From positions 1 through 64,000 of the forward strand of contig VLTN01000018.1 of NCBI GenBank assembly GCA_008330645.1: a stretch of 64,000 nucleotides of DNA, given 5' to 3'. The notes under the pieces were generated by a model. It saw nothing but the letters and a program-made list of their open reading frames with translations. It searched no databases and was not told where the DNA came from. Positions within the stretch are counted from its first letter, which is position 1, and each line of letters opens with the position of its first letter. This DNA comes from Cafeteria roenbergensis. Its lineage: Eukaryota; Sar; Bigyra; Bicosoecida; Cafeteriaceae. Positions 49,269 to 59,871 of this stretch are shown here, piece by piece. Position numbers and translations under genes: made by a program.

Positions 49269-51449
49269 TCAGCCTCTCGAGCCGCCCAGCACGCCCTTGA
49301 TCACGGCCGCGTACTGCATCACGGACTCGTTGCCGTGGTGGCAAGCGCACACCTGCGCGCAGCAGCGAGGGGCAAGCGAAGGAGGCAGGGGGCGCGATGG
49401 GGCTGGGCTGCGAGCACGTTGGCGCGGGTCGGCGGCGGCGGCAGAAAGCGTGCATGCGCTGTCCCGCGGCCGGCCACAGCGCGCCCCCGGGGAACAAGCA
49501 CGCGCGGCGCAGCCCTCACAACGTCGATCGACTCGCCCAGGCCGTCGCAGCGCCTCAGGGGAGCCTCGCCTGAGGGCACGAGGCTGAAGCACCAAAGCGC
49601 CTCCAGGCACGAGGAGGCCACTGCGGGGTCCGACCTGGCTGCGCAGTCCAGCGCCGCCTTGAGCTGCTGCACAACACCGCCGGCAATGAGGCATGTTCGC
49701 GATCCGACTGCGGGGCAAGGCGGCATGGGGGGTCAGCGCGCGGCCTCGGAAGCACATTTCGGCGAGCGGCAGAGAGGCAGGAGAGGGCAGCTCTGCGGTC
49801 GAGGGCGCACCCCCGGCGCTGAGGACGTGACAGCAACCACAGAGACCGAGCGGGTAGTGCGCTCACCGTTGTATGCTGCCTCTGCAAGGTAGGCAGTCGC
49901 CCACCTGGCCGCCTTCCTGGCCTGGGCCACGCCTGCCCCGCCGGCCTGCAGATCGCGCAAGACCCCGACCAGCACCATCTGAGCTGGCGCCACGGACGGG
50001 ATGCACTCTGCCAGCGCCATCGCCTTGGGCGAGGTCAGAGACAGCCCAGGCCGGGGGGTGGCGCTCGCTCTGCGGACCATGTCAACGGCGCTGATGAGCC
50101 GGGAGGGTCCCTCCGTCCTGGAGGAACGGACCGACGCATCGTTGGTCAGCAGCAAAAAGCAGGTCCCCATTGCGTTCGTCATAGGGCCCTGGAGCTCGGG
50201 GATTAGTTCGCTCACGTCGACCATGTTCTGGAGCGCCACGCTCACCGAGGCCGCATTGACCACCAGCGACCGCAGCGTGACATACATATGGTCAGAAAAC
50301 GCCTTGGCAACCGAACGCAGCGCCGGCCTGAGGGCGCTGCGATCCGAGCGCATGCTGTCGCGAGACAGCACGGAGCCAGGCCGCGCCTCCACGACCCCTC
50401 GGCAGATGAAATGGACGGCCCCACTCTCTGCGAAGGCTTCGATGTGCTCCGCCCTGGTCACTCTGTTCAGGGCCTCCAAGCACATCGAGGCCGTTGGCGG
50501 CTCCGATGAAGCGAAGTGCCGGGCGCCCGCAGCGAGCCCGCGGAGCGTGCTCGGATCCAAAGTCAGGCCCTCCGCCTCGTCGTGCCGCTTGGCCCGGTCG
50601 ATCAGCAGGGCGGCAGAGTGCACGATGTCGCCGTTGGCATAGAACTGGTGGAACGCGTTGCCGATCACGGCGGGGAGGTCGCGGCTTCGCAGCATGGCAA
50701 TCATGCAGCACTCGGTTCGACCGTCGCAGAGGTTGCTCAGAGCGGCAAGCCCGTCTCTTGATATTGCCTCGTCGTCAAGCCACGTGCGGCAGAGGCGGAG
50801 GATGCCTTCCGTGGGGTTAGCGGCCTCCAGCCGCCCGTAAGCTGCCGCGTTGCGGGTGACCACGCGGAGCCCGAGAGTCGTGAGCTGGGCCGTTCGGGGG
50901 CAACCCGTCGTCTTGGAGAGTCCAGCGAGCATAGGAATAACCCCATCCTCGCCACCCATAACGGCAAGAACGCCATCTGCGGGAGACAGGATCGTGCGAC
51001 GCTCGCAGAGGTGCAAGACTTGCGCCGCACCAGCGATCGGAGGCACGGCAGGAGCCGCCGCTGGGGCCCGCGGAACGCGCACCAGACCCCATTGCGACGC
51101 AGCCTTGGACGCGGCGCGGGGCGCCCCAGGCACCCGCCACGGAGGCCTTACCTGCGTCGGACCAGCGAGGTCTGGGAACTCTCGCGCCGAGCTCCACCAC
51201 TGCCGAGAGTTTTTCTTGGAACTCCCTGCTCGGGCTGCTCATGTCAGAGGTGCCCGACCCGAGGCGGTTGAGAGCGTTGCATGCAGCAAGCATGGCGCCC
51301 CGGTCATCTGCGCCCGCTGGGCGGGGAGCGGCGGCGGCGGCGGCTTCGGCGACGGCGGCCCGGTGTGAACGCGGCTCGGCGCCAGGCCGGCCGTGCCGCT
51401 CGGCCAGGGCGCTGCGAAGGAACTCCAGTCGCGGATATGAACCAGCCAT
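49269..51449 (-). CDS. Armadillo/HEAT-like helical-repeat protein
   Basis: Exons: 51152-51449, 49867-50976, 49520-49707, 49269-49352; product 559 aa. Introns of 175, 159 and 167 bp have GTAAGG, GTGAGC, GTGAGG donors and GCAG acceptors, with phases agreeing. The body of exon 2 is a run of helical pairs of ARM type: TTLGLRVVTRNAAAYGRLEA, GLAALSNLCDGRTECCMIAM, LVVNAASVSVALQNMVDVSE; exon 3 continues with SSCLEALWCFSLV. The family is too degenerate to name; ARM proteins generally bind extended peptides. There is no signal or membrane segment. Exon 1 (MAGSYPRLEFLRSALAER) is weakly conserved in character and could be incomplete. The gene is convergent with the kinase (195 bp) and divergent from the next gene (174 bp). 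Confidence 0.65.
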
Positions 51450-51623
51450 ATCCCTCGGGGTGCGCCCGCGACCCGCCCGGCCCTGCGGGCGGCAGCCGGT
51501 GCCGCCCTGCCGCGGGCTTGGCTCCATTTTCGGGCCTCGCCGCGTGTGTGGAGCTCTGCCGCTGGGCTGGCAGTTGCCTGCGCGGGCGGGCAGCGCACCC
51601 AGTGGCGAAGCACGCGCCCGCCC

Positions 51624-53492
51624 ATGCCGGTTGTGGGGGCGTGCGTGTCGCTGTGCGGCGGAGTCCCCTCCCTTGCGGCGCCGAGGCTGGCAAAGTTCCT
51701 GCGCGAGGCGGCGCCGCCCGCCGGTGTGCGGTTGCTGTTTGCGCTCCCAGCGGCAGCGCCGCAGCCGGCCTCGACAAGCGGCCCGCTGGGAGTCCCAGCG
51801 TCGTGGTGCATCCTCAAGTGCCGGGTTGTCGCTGTGGCGATCGAGACGCACGCGGCTGGTTCGGAGCGGGCGCTTGCATCATGGCTGGCTAAGGCGCTCG
51901 CGCGCTCGCTCACCCGCCTGGCCGCAGACCCAGCGTGGTGTCGCGCCGTCGTCGGGCCACTGCATGCGACACACTCGCATTTGCAGGGGCACTGGTGCGC
52001 TGCATGGCCGCCTGAGGACGAGGTTGAGCCGCTAGTTTCACGGCTGCCCGACTGGCCCCCGCCAGAACGTGCGCTTGCACAGGCGCTCCTGCTGGCCCAG
52101 GTGCCCGATAGCGGACTGGCAAAACGAGTAGCCGCTGCGCATGTGACCCTTCAGCGTGTAATCCAGGGTGGATGGGTCCTGCTCGGCGTCCCGCTCCGTC
52201 TGGCTCCATCCCGTGGCGGAGCTCGCCTGGCGCTGCAAGCCAGCTGGGCGGCAGCCCACGCTGCGACGGCAACTCGGACAACTCTCCGGTGTGTGTTTGG
52301 ACGGCAGCTGGAGTCTGGTTGCGAAGGCGAGCCACCGAGTCTGGCTGTCGAGACCTCGCTGGTCGGCACGGCCGTCGTGAAAGCTCCGTCGCTCAGCGGT
52401 GACTGCACCCATCGGAGCGCGGCAGAGGATGGAGGGTGTGCGCAAGAGTCCTTCTTGCTCATGGGAGGCACCCGCTGCATCGAGGCCAGCGCGGCTTCGT
52501 GGGACGAATGCGCGGCCGGCCCAGTGATGGCGAGCCGCTGGGCCGAGGCACTGCAAGGGTGCTGCCCCGGGCTCGGCCAGTCAGCTGTGGCCGCTTGGCT
52601 CGGCGCGGACGCCGCGCGGATACACCTTTGGGATCCAACGCGCGAGGCTTCGTTCGTGCCGGGCCGTCTCGTCGTCACGGCTTTGTCAGTGGTTCCATCC
52701 GCGTCTGCCAGGCTGGCCGCCTCGCTGGAGTCGCTTGCCCAAGCCGCTGGGCTGGCCAGCAACCCAGCCGCGCCAGGGGTGCGATTTCGAGGGCTCGGCG
52801 CAGCCATGTCGGGTGCGGCCCTCCTCCGACAGTTTTTCGCGTGCGTCTCTCTTCAAGGAGACCAGACTCTCGACGAGACTGAGGACCCGTCGCATCCGCT
52901 CTATGGCAAAACAGCGTGCGAGGTTGAGGCTCTTCGCGAGGCAGCGAGGGCGCGGCGGCGAACGAGAGAACGCGAAGCCCTGCCGGCTCGCGTCAAGCAA
53001 GCCTCGCTGCTGTTCACAAGCTCTCTGTCGGGGACCGGCGGCCGCCCTGGCGTCGCAACTGCGTCTGCTGGCTGCATCGCCCGCTTTAAAGCAGGGCGTG
53101 GAGGCGCCGACTTCGCACGCGCATCCTTGACCATGCAGACGGCGGCTCCAGTCTGCAGCCAGCCAATGGCTTCCCAACGCGCAAGCGCCTCTGCTCCCTC
53201 CTCCGAACTAGCGCGAAGTGCGAAGCGGGGACTTCTGGCAAGGCCGGCGAAGCGGCTCTGCTCGGCTCGACAGTCGGCAGCGGTGAAGGGCGCTGGCAAA
53301 GCCTCGCACGAGCCGAGTGCGTGTGACAGCGGCACTCCGCTCACCTTGGCGACGAGTGCAGCGCCGGCCCCGCCTGCCAATCAGGACGCGCGGCCGACGA
53401 GCCCGTCGCTCAGCGACGCAAGCGTCGGCTTGAGTGAGAGCGGAGGGGGTGATGACTCCGACAGTATCGATTTGTCCGATGACAGTGACTGA
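51624..53492 (+). CDS. Protein of unknown function with acidic C-terminus
   Basis: An intronless frame of 622 aa from the first in-frame ATG (MPVVGACVSLCGGVPSL). The N-terminal 420 residues look folded: hydrophobic strands and helices (RLLFALPAA, RVVAVAIETHA, GGWVLLGVPLRL, GRLVVTALSVVP) with normal use of Trp, Cys and His, unlike the disordered giants in this window. A helix around residue 470 (REAARARRRTREREALPARV) precedes a basic Ser/Ala-rich tail. The last residues, SDSIDLSDDSD, form an acidic Ser-rich end that resembles a SUMO-interaction or CK2-site motif. I cannot assign a family. Confidence 0.55.
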   Translation: MPVVGACVSLCGGVPSLAAPRLAKFLREAAPPAGVRLLFALPAAAPQPASTSGPLGVPASWCILKCRVVAVAIETHAAGSERALASWLAKALARSLTRLAADPAWCRAVVGPLHATHSHLQGHWCAAWPPEDEVEPLVSRLPDWPPPERALAQALLLAQVPDSGLAKRVAAAHVTLQRVIQGGWVLLGVPLRLAPSRGGARLALQASWAAAHAATATRTTLRCVFGRQLESGCEGEPPSLAVETSLVGTAVVKAPSLSGDCTHRSAAEDGGCAQESFLLMGGTRCIEASAASWDECAAGPVMASRWAEALQGCCPGLGQSAVAAWLGADAARIHLWDPTREASFVPGRLVVTALSVVPSASARLAASLESLAQAAGLASNPAAPGVRFRGLGAAMSGAALLRQFFACVSLQGDQTLDETEDPSHPLYGKTACEVEALREAARARRRTREREALPARVKQASLLFTSSLSGTGGRPGVATASAGCIARFKAGRGGADFARASLTMQTAAPVCSQPMASQRASASAPSSELARSAKRGLLARPAKRLCSARQSAAVKGAGKASHEPSACDSGTPLTLATSAAPAPPANQDARPTSPSLSDASVGLSESGGGDDSDSIDLSDDSD

Positions 53493-53720
53493 CAAAGCAT
53501 GGAGGGCGCGCGCTTCGCGGGCCGTTCCAAGCGTTTGGGACCAGTGACGGGGCTGCGATGAAGCGCTTCGCGGACGGGCGCAGTTGCGAGCCTGCGATTG
53601 TAGGCAGTGCTGACCAGGACACCAGGCTCGGAAGATGCCAGGTCACGCACGAATAGAGCGCAAGCGTTCGAAGCGGCGGGCGGAGCGATGGGGGCACGCT
53701 TGGTGCCCAAGCAACAGGGC

Positions 53721-55111
53721 TCATTCAGAGTCTTCGTACCCTTCCAGCAAGGCACGTTCATTAGCGCTGATCTCGTCCACTGTAGCCTGCTCAATTGCCT
53801 GGGCAACTTTCCACAAGGGCTTGAGCAAGTCAGGATACGAGACGTCGGTGAGAAAGCCCTCCGCGTTGAGCAGCCGCGCCCCTCGCTGCTTGACGGCCGA
53901 AAAGTCCGCGATGCACCGTGAAACCAGGGGGGGCACCTGCCTCGCCTGCAGCTCAAGAAAACAGCACGCTGGATGGAAACGAAGGTCAGGAGGCAGGGTG
54001 CTCAAGACACTGCGCGCGTGCCCCCGCCGTGCCCCGCAGCTCCCAAGCGGAGCGGCGAGCCCGCCCCCGTCCTGAGCCACTCGCAGCCCCTATCCCTCAC
54101 TGATGCAGCTCTCAGGCGCAAGCAACCTGCAACCCCTCCTCTTGAGCGCGCGGCCACCTTCGCGAGGGTGCTCACCGACGGGTACACGCAACTGCCGAGC
54201 ACGTTGCGAGCATGCTTGCACGCTTCACTGGGTCCACAAACGGCGTCGGCAAGGCGACGCAGCAGGTAGAGCAGCACCGCTCTGACCTTGCCGCGATCTT
54301 GCTTTGTGACCGGCAGGCTGTTCTCGAAGTGCGAGCCCTTCTCCAAGTATCTCCGGTATTTGTCGACCTGAGCAGCCAAGCCCAGCAGCGTCCGGTCGGC
54401 CTGGAACTCCGCGATCTTGTCCTTGGCCGGAAAACTGGCAGCTGGCTCCCATGTGTCGTCCGAAGGCGGCCAGCCCACCCAGCGGACGCGCACCTGCTTG
54501 CTCTTGCCGCTGCCTCTCTCGGCCACAACGCAAGACACCTCATATGCCTCGTCACCGGCACCCGTTTCTGCCACCCACGTCGTGTCCACTTCAAAGTCCT
54601 CCAGCTCGGTGTCGTGAACGATGCGGCGACGCCCTCTGCTCTTGAGCGTGGGCAGCGACACGTCGGTTGGACTCATCAGCTGGGCATCGAGGTCGTCGTC
54701 CCCCTCGCTGCCGGAGTCAGCCGCACCACTGTCAGCCGCACCGCCGGAGGCGGCCGGGCTGGGCGCGTGCTTGAATCGCGTTGTTCCGGCCCCGCCAACC
54801 GCGGTTGCAGCGTGCGGGCTCGAGGCTGCTGCCCCGCGACGGCGTCCCTTGGCCGCGGTTGAGGACGGCGCCGGGCTCGCGGCCGCGGATGCCGCAGCGC
54901 CCGCATGCGGTACGGACCCGGGTGCTGCGGTACGAGACGCCTCCAGCGGACGCTCGCGCGGCAGCGAATGGCGCGGCCGGCGGCCGGCGCTGCTTCTGGC
55001 GCCGGACCTGCTTCTGGCAATTGCCCCATCTCCTGCATCAAAGTCGCTGTCGTCGTCCGAATCGTCCCTGCGGCGTTTGGGCGCCCGGGGGTCGTTGAGG
55101 CCCGCCTCCAT
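53721..55111 (-). CDS. Chromodomain protein
   Basis: Exons: 54176-55111 and 53721-53945; product 386 aa. The start is ATG giving MEAGLNDPRAPKRRRDDSDD. After a disordered basic/acidic N-terminus comes one chromodomain at about residues 188-240: YEVSCVVAER, then VRVRWVGWPPSDDTWEPAASF. The aromatic residues Tyr, Trp and Trp of the methyl-lysine cage are in their usual places, so it probably reads methylated histone tails. C-terminal to it are two helical segments (VRAVLLYLLRRLADAVCG; YPDLLKPLWKVAQAIEQATV) that I do not recognise; they are not a clear chromo-shadow or MRG domain. The intron (230 bp, GTGAGC to TGCAG, phase 0) is chosen because it is the acceptor in the right phase; others nearby are out of phase. 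Confidence 0.75.
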
Positions 55112-56390
55112 GCTGGCCTGCCTGAAGCTGGCAGTTGGCCAGGCTTGGGCGCGGGCGCGCCGAAACGATGCTAAGCGAGAGCGCGGGTGGCCGCAGCGCC
55201 TTGTCCCCCCGCCCGGGAGAGGATGCCCCCGGCTGCACTGGGCAGTGGGCTACGCAGTGCGCGCAGGTGTTGGCGGGCTCGGCACGCCGTTCGGCTGTTG
55301 CTCGCCTTGCCACACGGCAGAGCATGCGTCCTCTTGGTCGATCGCCCGGCTGGCTGTGTCCTGGCTGCGCGGGCGAACCCGCCATAGCGAGCAGCATCAG
55401 CTCCAGCACAGCCGCACAGCGCCCTTGGCTTGCGCCGGACGGGAGGGCACCGAGGTCCCGGGCGCGCCTCAGGCTGGCGACCTTGGGGGACCCATGCATG
55501 CTCCTCCGTCCGATGCTCTCTGGGCGCTGGTTGGAAGGCCGCCACCCGGAAAACAGCAACTGGAGAGCTCGCGCCCGGTCCCTCGCATTAGCGGCATCCG
55601 GGAGCGCCATGCGCTGCGCGAGCGAGCAGCGGCTGTGATCAGTGTGAAGTCGCGAGCCCGCCGGGGCCTCGGCGTGCCGCAGCAGCTTGCTGAGCATTTC
55701 GGCCTCGGCAGGCCGAGCGTGCTGCACCTCCCCTCGCCCGCTTCCTCGACGGGCGCCGGGCCTGTGCAAACAGCCCTGCCTGCGGCTGCGCACATGAGCA
55801 GGCCCTTGGGCCCTGCAGCTCCTCGAGAGCCATCGCGGTCACCAGAGACCACGATTCGCACGCCGGGTTCCCCGTGCCCTGCCCAAGCTGCCGGCCTCGC
55901 GACCGGTCGCGGGACCCTCCCAGCCCCCGGGGAGGGAATTTTGAAGTCAATCCCGATCCAGGAGCTCGCTCATCATCGGAGTGACAGCCGGTCCGGCGTA
56001 GAAGCAGCATCAGGGACAGCTGCTGCTACTGCTGCTGCTGCTGCTGCTGGGCGCGATGTTGAAAGTGCAGGTCGCCGCACCCAACAGCCTCACCCGCGGC
56101 ATCTCCCGGGAGGAGATGGATTGCCGACCACCCCGCCGCTGCGGGGGGCTGGCTCTGCTCTGTGCCGCTGCCATACAGTGGCCAGAGATTCTGCCGGGCT
56201 CGTCGAGAGCCTGCTCGCGGGCTGTTGCAGAAATCTGCCCAGACGCCGAGTGCCGGCTGTGCCGCGGCCTGGATGCGAGTGTGCAGCAGCAACGGCCTTG
56301 GCATGGAGCGGGACCCCGGGGCTGTGCAGGAGTATGGGGTGGGCAGACAGTCTGGAGCGCCGGTTTCGATGCTGCCAACACGCCCGCTTC
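55112..56390. other. Unresolved 5' region of the channel-like gene, with CTG repeat
   Basis: These 1279 bp lie between the chromodomain gene start and the chosen channel start. One frame stays open throughout but reads like random sequence. In another frame, 56023-56391 encodes ten leucines followed by a Cys-containing stretch (DCRPPRRCGG, ICPDAECRLCRGLD), plausible for a signal-anchor exon. A (CTG)n run at 56021-56051 encodes the leucines. The exon structure here is not settled. Confidence 0.4.
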
Positions 56391-59300
56391 ATGAGCGCAT
56401 CCCTGCGGGAAACTCACGTTGGGTACATCAGCCCATGCTGTCAACCGGCAAGCGGCGCCGCAATGGCTACCAGGCCTGTTCCCGTAAACACCGCTGGCCG
56501 GTGGCTTTCCCATCGCATTCAATGCGCCCGGTCCAAGTCCTCACTGAGACGGCTGGGGGTCGGCATCGCTGCTGACCTCAAGCTGCTCCGCACGATGGGA
56601 CTTGCTCAGCTCCTGGTGGCAGTCGCGTTCGCCCTGCCGTCGATGCTTCTGGAGAGCTCCAGGCCTAGCCAGTGCCCCAGTCCAAGCTCCGAAGGTTTTC
56701 GCGGCCTGTGCGACGCGCCAGCTGTGCGGCTGGTCTTGAACCACTCCACTGGATGCGGGCAGGCTGCTTGGCAGGCTGGGATCGGGTGGCTCGCTGCTGC
56801 GAACAGGGTCACCAATGCTGTTGGCATACCAACGCCGTGGCCATGCCCTGTGCTCCAGGTCGACGCAGCCGGCGTCGCGCTGCCTCGGCAGGGCGCGGCA
56901 AGCGCGGCGATGGCGATGGGAGCGGTTCTCTGCGTGGCCACGTCGCTCGTCCTCGGGGTTGTTGCCCGGGGCGAAGCATGGGCAACCCGCGCCCGAGAAA
57001 GCGAGCTGGAGGCCGAGCCGCGTGGGGGCGAGCAATCGTGTTGCTTCCCCCCTCGGCCCCATGCTCGGACTCTTGAGGAACGTCGTGAGCGTGGCGAGGT
57101 TTGGGAGTATGCCGTCATGGTATGGGGCTTCCCGCCCGGCTCGCCATTGGAGGAGATCAAGCGCCACATGGAGTTTGCCACGAGAGCCGCGGTGTCTGGG
57201 GTCAGCCTCGCGCTGACTGGGGAAAGTGCAAACCTCGCTGTGCTGGGAGGGAGGCGTGTGCGGCAGCAGCGGCGAGCTGCATCCGTGCGACGGCGGCAGC
57301 AGTTCCTGGCAGCAGTGCGCGCTGGCGAGTGCCCCGGCATTCGGCTCGACGACAGGTGGGAGTGGCACAAGCGTGCCGACGCCCGCCTGCATCAGCTGCT
57401 GGAGCTGTACCAAGGGGCCGCTGACCGATCGGGAGCTGAGGCTGCTGCACTGAATTTGCAGCTCCGCGCAGACATGACGGCGCTGGCGGGCTCCAGGAGC
57501 CTTGGGAGCGCAGGAGGCTCGGTTGCATCTGAGGAGGAGGCCGTTTCGCGGTCTGGCGCTCCTGCTCCTCCGCCCTCGGCTCCAGGCTTTGCTTCCTCGA
57601 GGTGGCGAGCCGCGCCATGCGGCCGATGCGAGCCAAGGTGTGCCTGCGCTGCTGTGCTGGAGCGCCTGGGCTTCCCCGAGGAGCCCGGCGCGGTGGTGGT
57701 GACCTTCGACTCGATCGAGGGCCGCGCCAGGGCGCTGGAGCTGTTTCCGCGCGCAACGGCACTGTTTCCAAGCATGACCTGCAGGACGCCGCCGCTCGCT
57801 CAGCAGTTTCGAGGAAAACACGTGCTGCTGGTGCAGGCCGCCCCCTCACCCAGAGCGATACTGTGGGGCAATGTCGCTTGGCTCACGCTTCGTGCGCGCA
57901 AGCGGTGCTTGGGTAGCTGCAGGCTCGCTGTGTCCGCGGCGGCCTCAAGTCTGCTCCGCATCGTCTTGGCTGCCGCTGCGCTGGCACCGTGGCTCGCGTG
58001 GCTGGCGAACCCGACAGCCGGCTCTCTGCCGGCTGATACGGCCGCTGGCGGGGCCATGCGACTGGGTTGCTGGTCTCCGGGGGCTTCTGCGCCTGCCCGC
58101 CTGTGCGAGGACGCATGCGGCCTCGCTCAGCAGCTGGGCCCCACCGGTTTTGAGCTTCTCGCAGGCGTGGCAGGCTTTGAGCATGCGTCCGTCGTCCAAG
58201 CTGCCTGCGTGGAAGTCCAGGCCTGGGCTGGCGCAGCTCAAGCCGCACCCTGGGTGGCTGGCGCTCTGGCGGGAGCCCTGACTCCGTTGGTTTCCCGCTG
58301 CTCGGTGGGTCGAGCAAGGCTGTGGCTCAGAAGTGCGGCCCTCGCTTCTGGGGCGTGCCAGGCTGCAACGCTCGCGGCGCTTGCAACAGCCGTCGTGCCC
58401 ATCTTGCTGGGGCCGGCGTGGCTCGATGCCTTCCGTATGAGCGACCCCCCCCTGGATGCCGCCGCGCAAGAGGCGTGGGCTTCCGTTGGGGCGGGAGTCC
58501 CAGGGACTTTGTGGGCACCGGCCGTTGCCGCAGCCCTCTCCATGGCCGCGACACACCACTTTGCTCACTTTGCTGCCCTTGTGTTCTGCCCCACAGCTGC
58601 GGGCCACATGACTGCCCCCGAGCTTGCAGCGCGCGATGCTGCGCTCAGCCCGCGCGCGGAACAGTTCGCGTCGGCGCTGGTGCTCGACGAGGAGCGGGCC
58701 TGCAGCAGTTGCTTGGGCCCTCCGGAGCCGCTGGTGCCAGCTGCGTCCACGTGGGGGGCAACCGGGTCAAATGTTATCAGCCTTCTCCACCTGAGGCTGG
58801 CGGTGGCTGCAGCCCAGACCACGGCAGGCCTGGCTTGGGGACCGATCCAGCCTGCCGTCGCAGCCATCGGCGGCGTCTCCACGCTGGTCGCCATTGCAGT
58901 GGACCTCCCGTGGCTACTTTGCGAGGCTGCCGCCCAGGCGGAGCGATACGGCGGCTCGTCGCCGGAGGACGAAGTGGATCATTCTGCGAAGCCTGCCGAA
59001 GTGGCGCCACTGCTGCCATCGTCTGCGACAGCTACCCGCGCCCCTCCTGTGGCCGCTCCAGCATCTGCGCGCCTACGTGGCGTTGTTGGCCCCCTGCCTG
59101 CTCATTTGCTCTCGGAATGGTCTTCCTTCTCGGCAGGGTCAGCCATCCTGCGGTGGATGCAAGCGGCACTGGTGGTGGCGGTTGCACTCAGCACATTGAC
59201 TGCGCTGGCGACTGGCACGGGCGGCGCAATGCTGCTGGCCTCATCGCCCGTCGAGGAAACGGACACACACTCCATGCTCCGGCAACACACCGTGCTGCTT

Positions 59301-59567
59301 GTCTTGGCAGCACTGCTGGCCTTTGGCGGCGCACTCGCCCTGCTCGGGTGGCATGTTTGTGCTGACGCCTGCATTGTTCAGGAGCGGTGGGCTGCAAGAG
59401 CTAGCCTGGGCACTGGGCCCTTGCCGGTGCTGGGCCCCGTGTCTCGTCGGCTCGTTCCGTCGGGCACGTCGTCCGTGCGGCTACAGCATGCTTTGGCCAC
59501 AGGGCTAATCCAGGGCTCCTGCACGTATCAGCCATGGGAAGAGCCAGAGTTCCAGTTGCAAGGCTGA
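56391..59567 (+). CDS. OSCA/TMEM63-like polytopic membrane protein
   Basis: The conserved part is a 1058-aa frame from the ATG giving MSASLRETHVGY; the 5' end is uncertain. OSCA/TMEM63 (DUF221) proteins are mechanosensitive cation channels or scramblases. An N-terminal block GVGIAADLKLLRTMGLAQLL followed by a membrane segment resembles the family's GLDxxLYLRFLR entry helix. A cytosolic domain follows: YAVMVWGFPPGSPLEEI and later GAVVVTFDSIEGRARALELF, the RRM-like strands of the family, then QAAPSPRAILWGNVAW, equivalent to the AP(E)P.DIIWxNL motif before the pore. About seven more membrane segments run to residue 1000. The tail is short. The assignment rests on motif order; identity is low and an anoctamin-related protein is the alternative. 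Confidence 0.6.
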   Translation: MSASLRETHVGYISPCCQPASGAAMATRPVPVNTAGRWLSHRIQCARSKSSLRRLGVGIAADLKLLRTMGLAQLLVAVAFALPSMLLESSRPSQCPSPSSEGFRGLCDAPAVRLVLNHSTGCGQAAWQAGIGWLAAANRVTNAVGIPTPWPCPVLQVDAAGVALPRQGAASAAMAMGAVLCVATSLVLGVVARGEAWATRARESELEAEPRGGEQSCCFPPRPHARTLEERRERGEVWEYAVMVWGFPPGSPLEEIKRHMEFATRAAVSGVSLALTGESANLAVLGGRRVRQQRRAASVRRRQQFLAAVRAGECPGIRLDDRWEWHKRADARLHQLLELYQGAADRSGAEAAALNLQLRADMTALAGSRSLGSAGGSVASEEEAVSRSGAPAPPPSAPGFASSRWRAAPCGRCEPRCACAAVLERLGFPEEPGAVVVTFDSIEGRARALELFPRATALFPSMTCRTPPLAQQFRGKHVLLVQAAPSPRAILWGNVAWLTLRARKRCLGSCRLAVSAAASSLLRIVLAAAALAPWLAWLANPTAGSLPADTAAGGAMRLGCWSPGASAPARLCEDACGLAQQLGPTGFELLAGVAGFEHASVVQAACVEVQAWAGAAQAAPWVAGALAGALTPLVSRCSVGRARLWLRSAALASGACQAATLAALATAVVPILLGPAWLDAFRMSDPPLDAAAQEAWASVGAGVPGTLWAPAVAAALSMAATHHFAHFAALVFCPTAAGHMTAPELAARDAALSPRAEQFASALVLDEERACSSCLGPPEPLVPAASTWGATGSNVISLLHLRLAVAAAQTTAGLAWGPIQPAVAAIGGVSTLVAIAVDLPWLLCEAAAQAERYGGSSPEDEVDHSAKPAEVAPLLPSSATATRAPPVAAPASARLRGVVGPLPAHLLSEWSSFSAGSAILRWMQAALVVAVALSTLTALATGTGGAMLLASSPVEETDTHSMLRQHTVLLVLAALLAFGGALALLGWHVCADACIVQERWAARASLGTGPLPVLGPVSRRLVPSGTSSVRLQHALATGLIQGSCTYQPWEEPEFQLQG

Positions 59568-59871
59568 CCCGTTCGTTGCGCGCGGAGACTGGGGCTGCTC
59601 GTGCCAAAGGCGCGGGCAAGACCTGTTCTTGGTGGGAAGCGCACGCATTTGGCACACGCACAAGAAGAAGAAACACGCTGGGCACTCCCGCGGTTCGGGC
59701 GTGCAACCATCACGGCCTTGGGCAGCTCGGGCCCACGGCCCGCTTGGGCCCACGACCGGCTCGGCTGGCCCCTCTGGACGAAGTCAGGGGTGGCGCGAAC
59801 CGCTCGTCGAAGCAGGGTCGCCACGTCTGCGCCAGGCGGAAGCCTGCAAGGCTTGAGAGAGCGAGGCCGAC
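59568..59871. other. Convergent intergenic region, 304 bp
   Basis: This is the space between the stop codons of the channel-like gene (plus) and TTC39 (minus). I see no gene, repeat or clear polyadenylation signal. Confidence 0.4.

Noticed and set aside
54621-56390. Upstream extension of the channel-like frame across the chromodomain gene
   Set aside because: It overlaps the chromodomain coding exon on the opposite strand and reads like non-coding sequence, so I start the gene later.
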